NCBI RefSeq assembly: GCF_030409605.1
Contig: NZ_JAUFQG010000006.1
Location: forward strand, 248,001 to 312,000
Direction: 5' to 3'
Source: Simiduia curdlanivorans
Lineage (GTDB): Bacteria; Pseudomonadota; Gammaproteobacteria; Pseudomonadales; Cellvibrionaceae
DNA length: 64,000 nucleotides
Positions 43,639 to 53,300 of the stretch are shown here, piece by piece. The number at the start of each line of letters is the position of its first letter. Within the stretch, counting starts at the first letter, position 1. A program made the position numbers and the translations under genes. The notes beneath the pieces were generated by a model. That model was not told the origin of the DNA. It saw only the letters and a program-made list of their open reading frames with translations, and made no database searches.

Positions 43639-44712
43639 ATGAATAATACTGTTATCGTCAAAAACTTAAAAATAGAACGCGATCACACCACCGTTATCAA
43701 AGACTTATCACTAACCGTTGATAATGGTGAATTCGTTGTATTACTTGGCCCTTCCGGGTGTGGAAAATCCACCTTATTAAATGCGATAGCAGGCCTGCTC
43801 AATGTGAGTTCTGGCAGCATTAGTATCAGCGATCGGGACGTCACCCACGCCGAACCAAAAGACCGCGGCTTAGCCATGGTTTTTCAGTCTTATGCACTCT
43901 ACCCGACCATGACAGCATACGAAAACCTAGCCTTTGCTCTGAAGGTCGCTGGCGCGAAGAAAGCCGAAATAACGGCACGTGTAAAAGAAACGGCGAACAC
44001 CTTACAGATAGAATCACTGCTTGATAGAAAGCCCCATCAGCTTTCCGGCGGCCAGCGACAGCGGGTCGCCATAGGCCGTGCACTGGTGCGACAAAAAGGT
44101 GTTTTACTGTTTGATGAACCGCTCTCAAACCTAGATACAAAACTTAGAACCGAATTGCGGCTAGAAATAAAACGCCTGCATCATAAGTTCAATAACACGC
44201 TTATCTATGTCACCCACGATCAAGTGGAAGCCATGACACTGGCCGATCGAATTGCCGTGATGCACGCAGGCGACATAGAACAAATTGGCAGCCCGATGGA
44301 TATTTATCACAACCCACAAACTCGATTTGTGGCTGAGTTTATCGGATCGCCAGCAATGAATTTTATCCAGGGTCATATTGAGCTAGGCGACGCTAAAATC
44401 GAGTTTGTGTGCGAAACATTGCGCTTGGACATTAGTAACTACCAAGCAAAACAACCGTTAACACAAGGCCAAGCCGTTTGCTTTGGCATCCGCCCTGAGG
44501 CATTAACGGTAGGTAAAAAAAGCGGTCCTTACGAACTCGATCTGATCGAACAAATGGGCGCCGACTGCGTGGTTTGGTGCCATGGCTTAAATCACCACTG
44601 GGTGGCCAAGGCTCACGGTGACTTCACTGCCGAGGTTGGAGCGGCTTTAGACATAGATTTCGACTGCCAACAAATTTCACTATTCGACCCAGTAAACGGT
44701 CAACGCCTGTAA
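43639..44712 (+). CDS. ABC sugar transporter ATPase (MsmK/UgpC type)
   Basis: ATP-binding subunit of 357 residues: Walker A GPSGCGKSTLL, Q-loop VFQSYALYPTMTAYENL, signature LSGGQRQRVAIGRAL, Walker B LLFDEPLSNLD and switch His in VTHDQVEAM. A C-terminal TOBE-type domain (from about residue 235) includes CFGIRPEAL. It energises the two permeases encoded just before it. Confidence 0.94.
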   Translation: MNNTVIVKNLKIERDHTTVIKDLSLTVDNGEFVVLLGPSGCGKSTLLNAIAGLLNVSSGSISISDRDVTHAEPKDRGLAMVFQSYALYPTMTAYENLAFALKVAGAKKAEITARVKETANTLQIESLLDRKPHQLSGGQRQRVAIGRALVRQKGVLLFDEPLSNLDTKLRTELRLEIKRLHHKFNNTLIYVTHDQVEAMTLADRIAVMHAGDIEQIGSPMDIYHNPQTRFVAEFIGSPAMNFIQGHIELGDAKIEFVCETLRLDISNYQAKQPLTQGQAVCFGIRPEALTVGKKSGPYELDLIEQMGADCVVWCHGLNHHWVAKAHGDFTAEVGAALDIDFDCQQISLFDPVNGQRL

Positions 44713-44722
44713 TGGAGTAACT

Positions 44723-46051
44723 ATGCGTTCGCAATTTGAAGACAATTTTTTATTTGGTGCGGCAACATCGGCCTATCAGATTGAAGGAGCCACTGACGCC
44801 GACGGTAGAGGGCCAAGCATCTGGGACAGTTTCTGCGCCAAACAAGGTACCATTGTCGATCGCTCTAACGGTGACATTGCCTGCGATCATTACAATCGCC
44901 TAGGTGCAGACGTACACCTCATGAAAGAGTTGGGCCTGAGCGCCTATCGGTTTTCAATCGCATGGCCGCGCATTCAAGCGAGCGGCCGAGGCAGCGCAAA
45001 CCCGAAGGGCTTGGCCTTTTATGACCGCCTGCTAGACCAATTATTGGCGCACGGTATTACGCCTTACGCCACACTTTACCATTGGGATCTTCCTCTCGCG
45101 CTGGGTGAAAAAGGTGGCTGGGAAAATCGCGACACCGCGGAACTTTTTGCAGATTACGCCCATTGCGTGAGCAAACATTTTGGCGACCGCATTGCCAACT
45201 GGGCAACTTTTAACGAACCTCGTTGCGCGGCGTTCGTGGGTCACTTAGAAGGCCGGCACGCGCCAGGCTTAACCTCTCTGAAAGCGACACTAGCAGCGGC
45301 CCACCATATGCTGGTGGCGCACGGGCTAGGCATTCAAGCCATGCGCAGCAACACCAAATCGAAACTCGGCATCGTGCTGGACATGAAGCCTTACCATCCG
45401 ATCGACGACGATCCAGCGAACGAAATTGCCGCGCGCCATGGCGACACTATATTCAACCACTGGTTTGCCGACCCGCTGTTTGGCAAGGGTTATCCTGCCG
45501 ATGTTGTCGAGGCGTTTGGCGAAGCTATGCCGACCATTCAAGATAATGATTTAAAAACCATTGCCCAGCCCATCGATAGTTTGGGGATTAATTATTACAC
45601 CCGCAACCTAACGCGCGCCAATCACAAGCTACCATTCCCCCATGCCGAAGAGGTAAAAAATCCAGCGGCTCGCTATTCCGATATGGGTTGGGAAGTTTTT
45701 CCTTCGGGCCTAACAGAAATCTTAACGCGCTTGCATCAGCGCTATAACGTGCCCGACTACTACATAGCGGAAAATGGCGGCGCCTTCCCCGACAAGGCCA
45801 ACGACCATAACTTCGTTAACGATGCCGATAGAATTTATTACATGGAACAACACCTACAGGCTGTCGCGAAAGCAAAAGCGCAAGGTGTGCCGGTGAGCGC
45901 CTATATGGCTTGGTCGCTATTAGATAACTTCGAATGGGGTTTAGGTTATACCAAGCGCTTCGGTATTGTACGGGTTGACTATCAAAATCAAACCCGCACA
46001 CCAAAAGCCAGTGCCCATTGGTACAGAGATTTTATTCACGGTAAAGCTTAA
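44723..46051 (+). CDS. GH1 beta-glucosidase
   Basis: Cytoplasmic family 1 glycoside hydrolase, 442 residues without a signal peptide. The acid/base Glu is in WATFNEPRCAAFVG and the nucleophile Glu in YYIAENGGAFPD; FLFGAATSAYQIEG and WSLLDNFEWGLGYTKRFG are signatures. It would cleave a beta-glucoside imported by the ABC transporter encoded immediately upstream (11-bp gap). Its stop overlaps the convergent Lon-like gene by 4 bp. Confidence 0.95.
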   Translation: MRSQFEDNFLFGAATSAYQIEGATDADGRGPSIWDSFCAKQGTIVDRSNGDIACDHYNRLGADVHLMKELGLSAYRFSIAWPRIQASGRGSANPKGLAFYDRLLDQLLAHGITPYATLYHWDLPLALGEKGGWENRDTAELFADYAHCVSKHFGDRIANWATFNEPRCAAFVGHLEGRHAPGLTSLKATLAAAHHMLVAHGLGIQAMRSNTKSKLGIVLDMKPYHPIDDDPANEIAARHGDTIFNHWFADPLFGKGYPADVVEAFGEAMPTIQDNDLKTIAQPIDSLGINYYTRNLTRANHKLPFPHAEEVKNPAARYSDMGWEVFPSGLTEILTRLHQRYNVPDYYIAENGGAFPDKANDHNFVNDADRIYYMEQHLQAVAKAKAQGVPVSAYMAWSLLDNFEWGLGYTKRFGIVRVDYQNQTRTPKASAHWYRDFIHGKA

Positions 46052-48432
46052 ATCCTAGCCAGTGCCGATAGCGCTTTCAATCGTGTAAGCGCTTGCCCGT
46101 GCACTGAGCCACTGGGGTAACCCGCAGCGGCATCGAGCTCGCCTGCGGGAACACCTAACAATATTTCCAGCGCCTGATCGATATCGTCCACTGCATAAAT
46201 AGTAAATTTACCATCGGCCACTGCGTGCACCACATCGTCGTCCAACATTAAGTTAACTTGATTCGTTTTGGGAATGATAACGCCCTGAGTGCCGGTTAAA
46301 CCACGCTCTTGGCAGAGCCGAAAAAAGCCCTCAATTTTTTCATTAACACCACCAATGGACTGCACCTCACCGTGCTGATTGATAGAACCAGTTACCGCAA
46401 GCGACTGATCAATGGGTAATTGTGTCACCGCAGAGATAAGCGAGCAGACCTCAGCCAAAGACGCGCTATCGCCATCAACTTGCCCATAAGATTGCTCAAT
46501 CGCAATATTTGCCGAAATCGATAACTGAAACTGTTGGCCATAGGTGTGCCCGAGGTATCCGGTTAATAACATCACACCCTTGGAGTGAATGGCGCGGCCC
46601 AGCTCTGCCTCGCGTTCAATATCGGTTACACCTTGCTTGCCCGCATACACGGTCGCGGTAATTCTGGCAGGCGTCCCGAAACTATTATCTCCCACCGAAA
46701 ACACTGTCAAACCGTTTATTTTACCAATAGCTTGCCCTTCAGTACTGATTAAAACCTGACGCTCCTTAATTTCCTCCAGCATAATTTCGCTGATACGCCC
46801 GGTCCGATTTTTTTTGTTATTGCGCGCCCCGGTAATGTGACGGCCAAGTAAACTGCCACTACTGCCTTCTTTACGCCATAAGTAGCATGCCTCATCTAAC
46901 AGCTCATTCCACTGCTGAATATTGGCCGATATTTTGTGTTGATGCTCGGCGTGACGCATCGCCATCTTGGCAAGCAGAGCTACCGCCTCATCGCTGATAT
47001 CCGGATAGCCATGGCGCTTACCGCGCTCGCGAATAAGTGCGGCAAAGGATTGCACGTTGGCATCAGAGGGCTGAATGTAGCGATCAAAATCCGCCAACAC
47101 TCTAAACAGCTCGGCAAACTCCTCATCATACTGCTGCAAGGTGTAATAAATTTCGGGCGAACCCAAAAGCACAACTTTTACGCTCAGCGGGATTTTTTCA
47201 GGTTGCAAATTATAGCTACCACCCGGTGTCAATTCAGACATTGGATGATCAATTTGAATCTGCTGGGTTTTCAACACCAACTTGAATTGCTGCCAAATAG
47301 CTGGCTGCGTAAGCAACTTTTCCGCATCGAGCAACAAATACCCACCATTGGCTCGATGAAAGGCCCCAGCTCTTATCATACGGTAGTTGGTTTGCAAAAC
47401 ACCCTGGGCCATATTGTAGTCAACGGCTCCAAATAAATTTTGAAACGTTGGGTTTTGCTCATAGACGACGGGTGCGCCCTTTGAGGCATCGCGAGATTCC
47501 AAAAAATTCGGTAGAAACTTCCGCTCAAGCTGGTGACGAAACTTTCGATCATCGGGATTCTCCTCGTCTTCATTGGCCAATATATCCAACAAAGTATCGG
47601 CAATATGATCGCGAATTTCCCGCAAAAATTTCTGCACACCAAGATTATTGCTGTATTCACGCCCAAGCTCTTTTAATAATGGCCGCACCACCTGCTCGAT
47701 CGTTTCATACTTCAACTTACGCAGTTGATCAACAGCCTCCCGCTTCCACACCGGCAACTCCAAAAGCTGCTCGGACAACATTTCTTCTAAATTAGCTAAG
47801 AGTTGATAGTAGTGGTTACGCTGCTCATCAGTCAGTGCGGCAAACTGCGCATCGTCGATAGCCTGCCCTTCAACCAAGGGCGCAAAAGTGACCGAGCCAT
47901 CTTCCTCATACAAGCCAACATTGTTTGCCAGCGCATCTTGCTCCACCGAGGCAATAGCTTGTTCGTATTTTTGTGCGAAATTCCGATCAATGATTTTCTT
48001 TTTGCGCTGATAGGATGGGTTTTCAAAAACTTCTGGGAATAACACCAACAGTTCATCAATAAATTTATTCATGCGCGAGGTAAGAACTTTGCCCTCGCCT
48101 GGGTTAAGCCACAGGGCCTGTGGCGCATGGCTATTTTCAAAATTGTTAATGTAGCACCATTCCTGACCAGCGGGTTCTTGCGCCGCGTGTGCAGCTAAGG
48201 ATTGGCTAATAAGGGTTCGACGACCAGTACCAGTATCGCCTACTGCAAAAATATTAAAGCCCGGTATTGCCATAGACAAACCAAACTCAATTGCATCGCG
48301 CGCGCGCTGGTGGCCGATGACGCGCAAGTCCGCGGAAGCCTGTGAGTTTGCAACCTCGCCACATAGTGCAGCATTAATTGATGTGGTCAGTTGATCTGGG
48401 GTCAAAGCGCTGGAGTGTTTGGCCGTGGGCAT
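46048..48432 (-). CDS. Lon-like ATP-dependent protease (AAA_32 / S16 family)
   Basis: A 794-residue protein. An N-terminal AAA-type segment (RVIGHQRARDAIEFGL, then AVGDTGTGRRTLISQSL where Arg replaces the Walker A Lys, and ANGGYLLLDAEKLL in the Walker B position) has a long helical insert (about 130-330). The S16 protease domain has the catalytic Ser in QVDGDSASLAEVCSLIS and Lys in IGGVNEKIEGFF. It belongs to the LonB-like group of uncertain substrate. ATG 48432 is chosen for AGGGA 7 nt upstream; the frame to 48546 adds an unlikely leader. Confidence 0.88.
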   Translation of the reverse strand: MPTAKHSSALTPDQLTTSINAALCGEVANSQASADLRVIGHQRARDAIEFGLSMAIPGFNIFAVGDTGTGRRTLISQSLAAHAAQEPAGQEWCYINNFENSHAPQALWLNPGEGKVLTSRMNKFIDELLVLFPEVFENPSYQRKKKIIDRNFAQKYEQAIASVEQDALANNVGLYEEDGSVTFAPLVEGQAIDDAQFAALTDEQRNHYYQLLANLEEMLSEQLLELPVWKREAVDQLRKLKYETIEQVVRPLLKELGREYSNNLGVQKFLREIRDHIADTLLDILANEDEENPDDRKFRHQLERKFLPNFLESRDASKGAPVVYEQNPTFQNLFGAVDYNMAQGVLQTNYRMIRAGAFHRANGGYLLLDAEKLLTQPAIWQQFKLVLKTQQIQIDHPMSELTPGGSYNLQPEKIPLSVKVVLLGSPEIYYTLQQYDEEFAELFRVLADFDRYIQPSDANVQSFAALIRERGKRHGYPDISDEAVALLAKMAMRHAEHQHKISANIQQWNELLDEACYLWRKEGSSGSLLGRHITGARNNKKNRTGRISEIMLEEIKERQVLISTEGQAIGKINGLTVFSVGDNSFGTPARITATVYAGKQGVTDIEREAELGRAIHSKGVMLLTGYLGHTYGQQFQLSISANIAIEQSYGQVDGDSASLAEVCSLISAVTQLPIDQSLAVTGSINQHGEVQSIGGVNEKIEGFFRLCQERGLTGTQGVIIPKTNQVNLMLDDDVVHAVADGKFTIYAVDDIDQALEILLGVPAGELDAAAGYPSGSVHGQALTRLKALSALARI

Positions 48433-48593
48433 GGAAAATCCCTTGATGCATGCAATTGGGTTTAGCATACACCCAAAAACAACCAAGGCTAAAGCGCTGA
48501 TTTTGGACAAGTTCGGCACAACAATAGGCGAGCAAAAAGCGCACACACAGGGTGCTTTTTAAGCAAGGCGGCCTAGTGTTGAAAGTTTTGAAC

Positions 48594-48625
48594 AAAAAAA
48601 AGCCTGTCTTTAAGACAGGCTTTTT
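48594..48625 (-). terminator. Terminator of tRNA-Ser
   Basis: GCCTGTCT and AGACAGGC form an 8-bp stem with a 3-nt loop 10 nt after the tRNA, followed on the minus strand by eight T. A-T pairs extend the stem on both sides. Confidence 0.92.
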
Positions 48626-48629
48626 ATTA

Positions 48630-48717
48630 TGGCGGTGAGGGAGGGATTTGAACCCTCGATACCTTTCGATATACACACTTTCCAGGCGTGCTCCTTCGAC
48701 CACTCGGACACCTCACC
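48630..48717 (-). tRNA. tRNA-Ser (anticodon GGA)
   Basis: An 88-nt class II tRNA with encoded CCA. Acceptor GGTGAGG pairs with CCTCACC, the anticodon arm is CACGC-CTGGAAA-GTGTG (GGA), the long variable arm is typical of Ser, and the T loop is TTCAAAT. Confidence 0.96.
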
Positions 48718-48893
48718 ATAAAACTGATCACGGATTGTTCGTTTGCGTATTGCCAACGTCAGGGCCGCAGCCTGTATGCTCTTGGTCAAAGCATTATGGC
48801 TTTCATAATCTCAAAATCAGAAACCAGCGATTTTTAATGACGTCTAATTTTGAGGGCGCAACTGTACACAATGCCCCTAGCAAAAACAAGAAC

Positions 48894-49460
48894 TCAAATA
48901 GGCTTTGGCCAGACTTCAAAAAAATCAGTAGGATTCAATTCAGGGGCTTGCTTGATGGGACCATCAACATGACCTAAATAGAGAAACCCGACAATCTCCT
49001 CCCCCGCATTCAAGCCAAGGCCTGTTGCCACTTGGCGATCAAGAGCCATCTCTCCAGTGCGCCAAAAAGCACCGAGCTCCATCGCAAAGGCCGCGTTAAG
49101 CATATTTTGTACCGCACAAGCTGCGGATAACAATTGCTCTTCTCGCGGCACCTTTGGATGTGCCTGGGTCTTTGCAATAGCCACAACAATCATCGGCGCA
49201 CGCAAAGGTAAACTTCTAAGACGAAGCTGCTGCGCATCATTTAAGTCTGGGTTAACAAGAAGCCCGGCGTCCAAATACAAGGCGCCTAGCGCCTCCAAGC
49301 CAGGCCCTGCCACTTCGAGAAAGCGCCAGGGCCGCAAGTTGCCGTGATCTGCGGCCCGAAGTGCCGCCCTGCGAATGCTGTCCAACTGATCTGCTGAAGG
49401 CGCAGGCTCAATCAACTTAGGTGCGGATACCCGTTGAGTTAGCGCTGTAATCGCGTCCAT
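48894..49460 (-). CDS. Nitroreductase-family flavoprotein (YdjA-like)
   Basis: A 188-residue FMN-binding reductase. The N-terminal Ser/Arg FMN region (ALTQRVSAPKL), ALRAADHGNLRPWRFLEV, AACAVQNMLNAAFAMELGAFWRTG and GEEIVGFLYLGH match the short YdjA-type nitroreductases. ATG 49460 begins the family N-terminus; the frame to 49574 would add an unsupported leader. The physiological substrate is unknown. It is divergent from the coiled-coil gene. Confidence 0.85.
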   Translation of the reverse strand: MDAITALTQRVSAPKLIEPAPSADQLDSIRRAALRAADHGNLRPWRFLEVAGPGLEALGALYLDAGLLVNPDLNDAQQLRLRSLPLRAPMIVVAIAKTQAHPKVPREEQLLSAACAVQNMLNAAFAMELGAFWRTGEMALDRQVATGLGLNAGEEIVGFLYLGHVDGPIKQAPELNPTDFFEVWPKPI

Positions 49461-49616
49461 AAATAGATACCTTGCTATAAAAACGTCCATTCTACAGACA
49501 CTTACACCATTAAAAAGACGTAAAAGTCGCCTAAATGCACCTTGTCGCCCATAATGTAAGCAATCAAAAGGCATAAATTCAAATAGGCTTATTTCAAATT
49601 TTCTCGAGAGCGCTTG

Positions 49617-50807
49617 ATGGAATTTTCAGAGTGGGTCGTATACACCGTTGCCGAAGTGCTTTTAGTGCTCACCATCGCCTGCCTGCTATTATTTCTGCAA
49701 ACCAAAGGATTGAAGGCTCTTATCAGTAGCTTGCAAGGCAAGCTAACGAAAGCCATAGGAGAACTGCGGGAAGCAAAGGGCAAGCAGGCTTCGACCCCTG
49801 AGGGTCCGAGCTATACCGAGCAAATTGCGGTGCAGATTCAGGCCACTGAAAAATACCATGCCGAGCAAGATTCGGATCTATCCATAGAGCAGGACATCAC
49901 GGCGAAAACACCTAAAGAGCGACTCGTGGCCGCCATGAGGTATCGTTTTTTACGAGCTGAGCAAGATGGGCTAGCCGAACACGCCGACTTACCGGATTGG
50001 CCCCGTATTGCCCTGCACTATGACCAGCTCCCCGCCCCCCAATCACAAATCGATCCCCAGCCGCCAAGCACACCAGAAACGGCACTAAAACTCTCTTACG
50101 ATGAGCAAAGAGACGAAATTGAGCGGTTTAAACGGCTTTTCACAACAATGGAGCGCCAATGGCAAATAGCAAAAGCCAAGGCTCAAGACTACTACAACCA
50201 ACTGCTCAGCCTAATTGGCGACTCCTCGGACCCAACCCACCTAACCTTGAAGAAATTGGCGCAAGAACAGATTGCCCATATCGATAAAGCCGCCGCCAGC
50301 ATTAACGCCCCGCCAAGTAATTCAGCCAACCGTCAGGACGTCGACAAGCTCAAAGCAATTAACGAGCGTCAAAAAAATGAAATTGCGGCCCTTCAAGACA
50401 AGCTGGCAAACGCGTCGACAGACCAGCAACGCTTAGCCATTACAGCCGACTTTGAACGGCAGCTGGCGCAACAACAGCAATTCATGAAGGAATCTGAAGT
50501 CTGTATCGACCTTCTTGAGCGCGAGCTTGAAGCCGCCAGCCGGCGCATTGAGCAACTGGAAGCGCAAAAGCCCGTGGCGGGCTCGTCAGAACAAAATGCC
50601 CTATTAAAAGACAAACACACCCTGAATAAGCAAATCCAACAACTTCGAAGCGAGAATGAGCAACTGGTCAACCTTGCCGAACACGCAGAAGCAGAACAAA
50701 GGCGGCTTATCGCCGTCAAGAACAAAGAAGTTGAAGCCATCAAGGGTAAATTTGCCGAGCTGGCAAAGCGCTACAAAGCCTTGGCCAACACGCACAAACG
50801 AACCTAA
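49617..50807 (+). CDS. Membrane-anchored coiled-coil protein of unknown function
   Basis: A 396-residue protein with one N-terminal span (about residues 8-28, VVYTVAEVLLVLTIACLLLFL). A short region (70-150) includes ERLVAAMRYRFLRAEQDGLAEHADLPDWPRI. A long Gln/Glu/Lys-rich coiled coil fills about 165-390. The layout resembles cell-envelope scaffold or septation-type coiled-coil proteins, but I do not recognise a family. ATG 49617 follows a TTG start alternative at 49614. The gene precedes a membrane adenylate cyclase gene by 173 bp. Confidence 0.75.
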   Translation: MEFSEWVVYTVAEVLLVLTIACLLLFLQTKGLKALISSLQGKLTKAIGELREAKGKQASTPEGPSYTEQIAVQIQATEKYHAEQDSDLSIEQDITAKTPKERLVAAMRYRFLRAEQDGLAEHADLPDWPRIALHYDQLPAPQSQIDPQPPSTPETALKLSYDEQRDEIERFKRLFTTMERQWQIAKAKAQDYYNQLLSLIGDSSDPTHLTLKKLAQEQIAHIDKAAASINAPPSNSANRQDVDKLKAINERQKNEIAALQDKLANASTDQQRLAITADFERQLAQQQQFMKESEVCIDLLERELEAASRRIEQLEAQKPVAGSSEQNALLKDKHTLNKQIQQLRSENEQLVNLAEHAEAEQRRLIAVKNKEVEAIKGKFAELAKRYKALANTHKRT

Positions 50808-50980
50808 TTACTTGAATATCTTATAAAAAAACCATTATATTGCACCACCCAATAGACAAAAGGGCGCGAAACTCATTTAATGGCCCACATAACCATGGAA
50901 TGTCGCGCAGCTAGGGATCAGCTTATCAACAGGGAATGCAGCGCAAACAACAATAAATAGGATCAACGACTAGGCAGTCC

Positions 50981-52342
50981 ATGACCAGTTCAGAATCAAC
51001 CCCCTTATTTCAATACTACTTTCGCGCACTGATCTGCTTTGCGGCTGCAGGCACCTTAGCCGCTGATATCGACTGGGATCACCTGCGCTTAATACAACCC
51101 CTGTTCATTATCGTACTACTCGGCTATACCTACGCCGCCTATTACTTATCCAAACGCCTAGGCGGCGATCAGCTCATTCTGCTGACCAAGATTCTCGCTT
51201 GGACAGATGCGGGCTTGATCGGCGTGTCCTTAAGCTTAATCGACTTCAGCCTACTGCCCTGCATCCTGTTTTTGACCATGATCCAATTCAATGCCCTATT
51301 GAATGGCGGACTTAGAAAGTGGGGCGAAGACAACGCTGCTTTTTTAGTGGGTATATTACTCAGCTTTTTAATTTACGAACCCAAGTGGATGCTTTCCGGC
51401 CGCCTAGAAATCAGCGCCGCGAGCTTGATCGGCGTTATTACCTATTTTTGCGCCTACGCCCTTTTCACCCACGCGCGCATGAGCAAGCTCAACTTAGAAG
51501 CTAAACGCCTCGACCAAGAACAACAACTGCACAAAATGCGTACCTATAAGCTGTCCCGCTACCTGCCACCACCGGTTTGGAAAGCTATCAACGAAGGTCG
51601 CGATAAATCGCTGCAAACCGAGCGCAAACGCCTCACCGTCTTTTTTTCCGATATTAAAGATTTCAGTGAGCTGGCTGAGGAGATGGAAGCCGAGGCGCTG
51701 ACGGACCTACTCAACACCTACTTAACCGAAATGACTAAAATAGTGCACCAATATGGCGGCACTATCGATAAATTTATGGGTGATGGCATCATGGTCATCT
51801 TTGGTGACAGCAGCTCTAAGGGCGTGAAACACGACGCCTTGCGCTGTTTGTCCATGGCCTTAGCCATGCGCAAGCGCATGAAAACCCTCCAGCAACACTG
51901 GCACCATCAAGGCATCAAGCGCCTACTGCAAATACGCATGGGCATCAACACAGGCTATTGCACCGTTGGCACTTTCGGCACCGCTAATCATTTAGATTAC
52001 ACGGCCCTAGGTGCGCACGTGAATCTGGCCAGCCGCTTAGAGTCAGCCGCTGAACCAGGTGAAATTTTGGTTTCTCATGAGACCTGGGGCCTAGTGAAAG
52101 ACACCATTATGTGCCGCGATAAAGGCAACATCCTAGTGAAGGGATTCAGTCACCCCATTAAGGTTTATCAGGTGGTTGATTTGCGTAAAAACCTCGGTGC
52201 CAATCAAAGCTACTTCGAGCAAAACCTCGATGGTTTTACCATGTACCTCGATATGGACAAAATTCGCAACTACGACAAAGAGAAAGTACTGCAGTCGTTA
52301 GCGGAGATTTCTGAAAAGCTCAGAGATAAAGTAATCCAATAA
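50981..52342 (+). CDS. Membrane class III adenylate cyclase
   Basis: A 453-residue protein: about 170 residues of membrane-spanning segments, a short coiled linker (KLNLEAKRLDQEQQLHKMRTYKLSRYLPP) and a cyclase domain (about 215-395). The metal-binding Asp residues are in VFFSDIKDFSEL and KFMGDGIMVIFG. The adenine-selecting Lys (TIDKFMGDG) and Asp (HLDYTALGAHVNLASRLE) are present, as is the transition-state Arg in ASRLE. All the residues needed for cAMP synthesis are visible. A strong terminator follows. Confidence 0.9.
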   Translation: MTSSESTPLFQYYFRALICFAAAGTLAADIDWDHLRLIQPLFIIVLLGYTYAAYYLSKRLGGDQLILLTKILAWTDAGLIGVSLSLIDFSLLPCILFLTMIQFNALLNGGLRKWGEDNAAFLVGILLSFLIYEPKWMLSGRLEISAASLIGVITYFCAYALFTHARMSKLNLEAKRLDQEQQLHKMRTYKLSRYLPPPVWKAINEGRDKSLQTERKRLTVFFSDIKDFSELAEEMEAEALTDLLNTYLTEMTKIVHQYGGTIDKFMGDGIMVIFGDSSSKGVKHDALRCLSMALAMRKRMKTLQQHWHHQGIKRLLQIRMGINTGYCTVGTFGTANHLDYTALGAHVNLASRLESAAEPGEILVSHETWGLVKDTIMCRDKGNILVKGFSHPIKVYQVVDLRKNLGANQSYFEQNLDGFTMYLDMDKIRNYDKEKVLQSLAEISEKLRDKVIQ

Positions 52343-52369
52343 AAAATACCGCCGAAAGGCGGTTTTTTT
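52341..52369. terminator. Bidirectional terminator between cyclase gene and queF
   Basis: ACCGCC-GAAA-GGCGGT is a 6-bp stem with a GAAA tetraloop, an A-run on the left and seven T on the right, so it can stop transcription from both converging genes. Confidence 0.92.
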
Positions 52370-53210
52370 ATTGGCGCACTAAGCGAAGTCTTGGCGGCTT
52401 ATCGGCACAATTTGTGCGGAAGGGGTTGATATCTAGCCCGCCTCTTCGCGTATAACGGGCATACACAGTCAACGTCTTGGGCTGACAGCGCTGCATGATA
52501 TCGATGAAAATGGACTCTACACAGTGCTCGTGAAAATCTCGGTGATGGCGATAAGAAACGATATAGCGCAAAAGCGCCTCTCTATCCATGGCCGGCCCGG
52601 TGTAACGAATCGATAAACTCGCCCAATCGGGCTGACCAGTCACTGGGCAATTAGATTTCAACAGATCGGAACAGAGGTGCTCAGAAACATTCACACCGCC
52701 CGATTTTAGTTGGAGTATATTGGCATCTGGCTCATAGGCCGTACAGGGCGCCGCCAGAGCATCAATATTTTCGCCGCCAAACGCTGCAACAGTAAGTGCT
52801 AAACCTTCCTGCAACGTCATCAACCGGACCACGACAGCGGCCTGCGTCAAGACAGATAGGTCGCGAACTAACACAGCCTGCACCTCGGTCCAGCTGGCAA
52901 AAACACTTTGATTAAAGGAGTTCAGATAAAGCTTGAAGGATTTCGACTCGACAATCGCTTGCGAGTTATAGGGGAATTCAAATTCGGCCATCGCCACTAT
53001 CGGCTTGCCTAGAACATCGAGCCAAGAAATTTCGTAGGCCGTCCACACATCCACACCACTGAAAGGCAACGCCTGCCCTGCCGTGGTTAAAGATGCCCGC
53101 GCTAGGGATCGGGGAATAGGATCGAGCAATCCGGCATCGTATTGATCGGCATACAGCGTTGCCTTACCTAAGTGCACAGGCCCATGTGTTTCGACGCTAT
53201 TTTTTGACAT
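52368..53210 (-). CDS. queF: NADPH-dependent 7-cyano-7-deazaguanine reductase (long form)
   Basis: Reduces preQ0 to preQ1 in queuosine synthesis. At about 280 residues it is the two-domain gammaproteobacterial form. The QueF motif is in EFEFPYNSQAIVESKSFKLYLNSFNQ; the catalytic Cys is in LLKSNCPVTGQPDWASL and the Glu/His pair is in FHEHCVESIF. ATG 53210 has AAGG 9 nt upstream. Confidence 0.95.
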   Translation of the reverse strand: MSKNSVETHGPVHLGKATLYADQYDAGLLDPIPRSLARASLTTAGQALPFSGVDVWTAYEISWLDVLGKPIVAMAEFEFPYNSQAIVESKSFKLYLNSFNQSVFASWTEVQAVLVRDLSVLTQAAVVVRLMTLQEGLALTVAAFGGENIDALAAPCTAYEPDANILQLKSGGVNVSEHLCSDLLKSNCPVTGQPDWASLSIRYTGPAMDREALLRYIVSYRHHRDFHEHCVESIFIDIMQRCQPKTLTVYARYTRRGGLDINPFRTNCADKPPRLRLVRQ

Positions 53211-53300
53211 ACTTAACACCTTCACCCTTGTCCATTTACACTTTCGCCTTTATTTTCTCATCTTCAATACAGGCACTAGCACTAGCAGCGCAATGTTACG

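Noticed and set aside
48433..48546. Longer N-terminus of the Lon-like protease
   Set aside because: The added Cys-rich leader is not typical, and AGGGA lies before the ATG at 48432.
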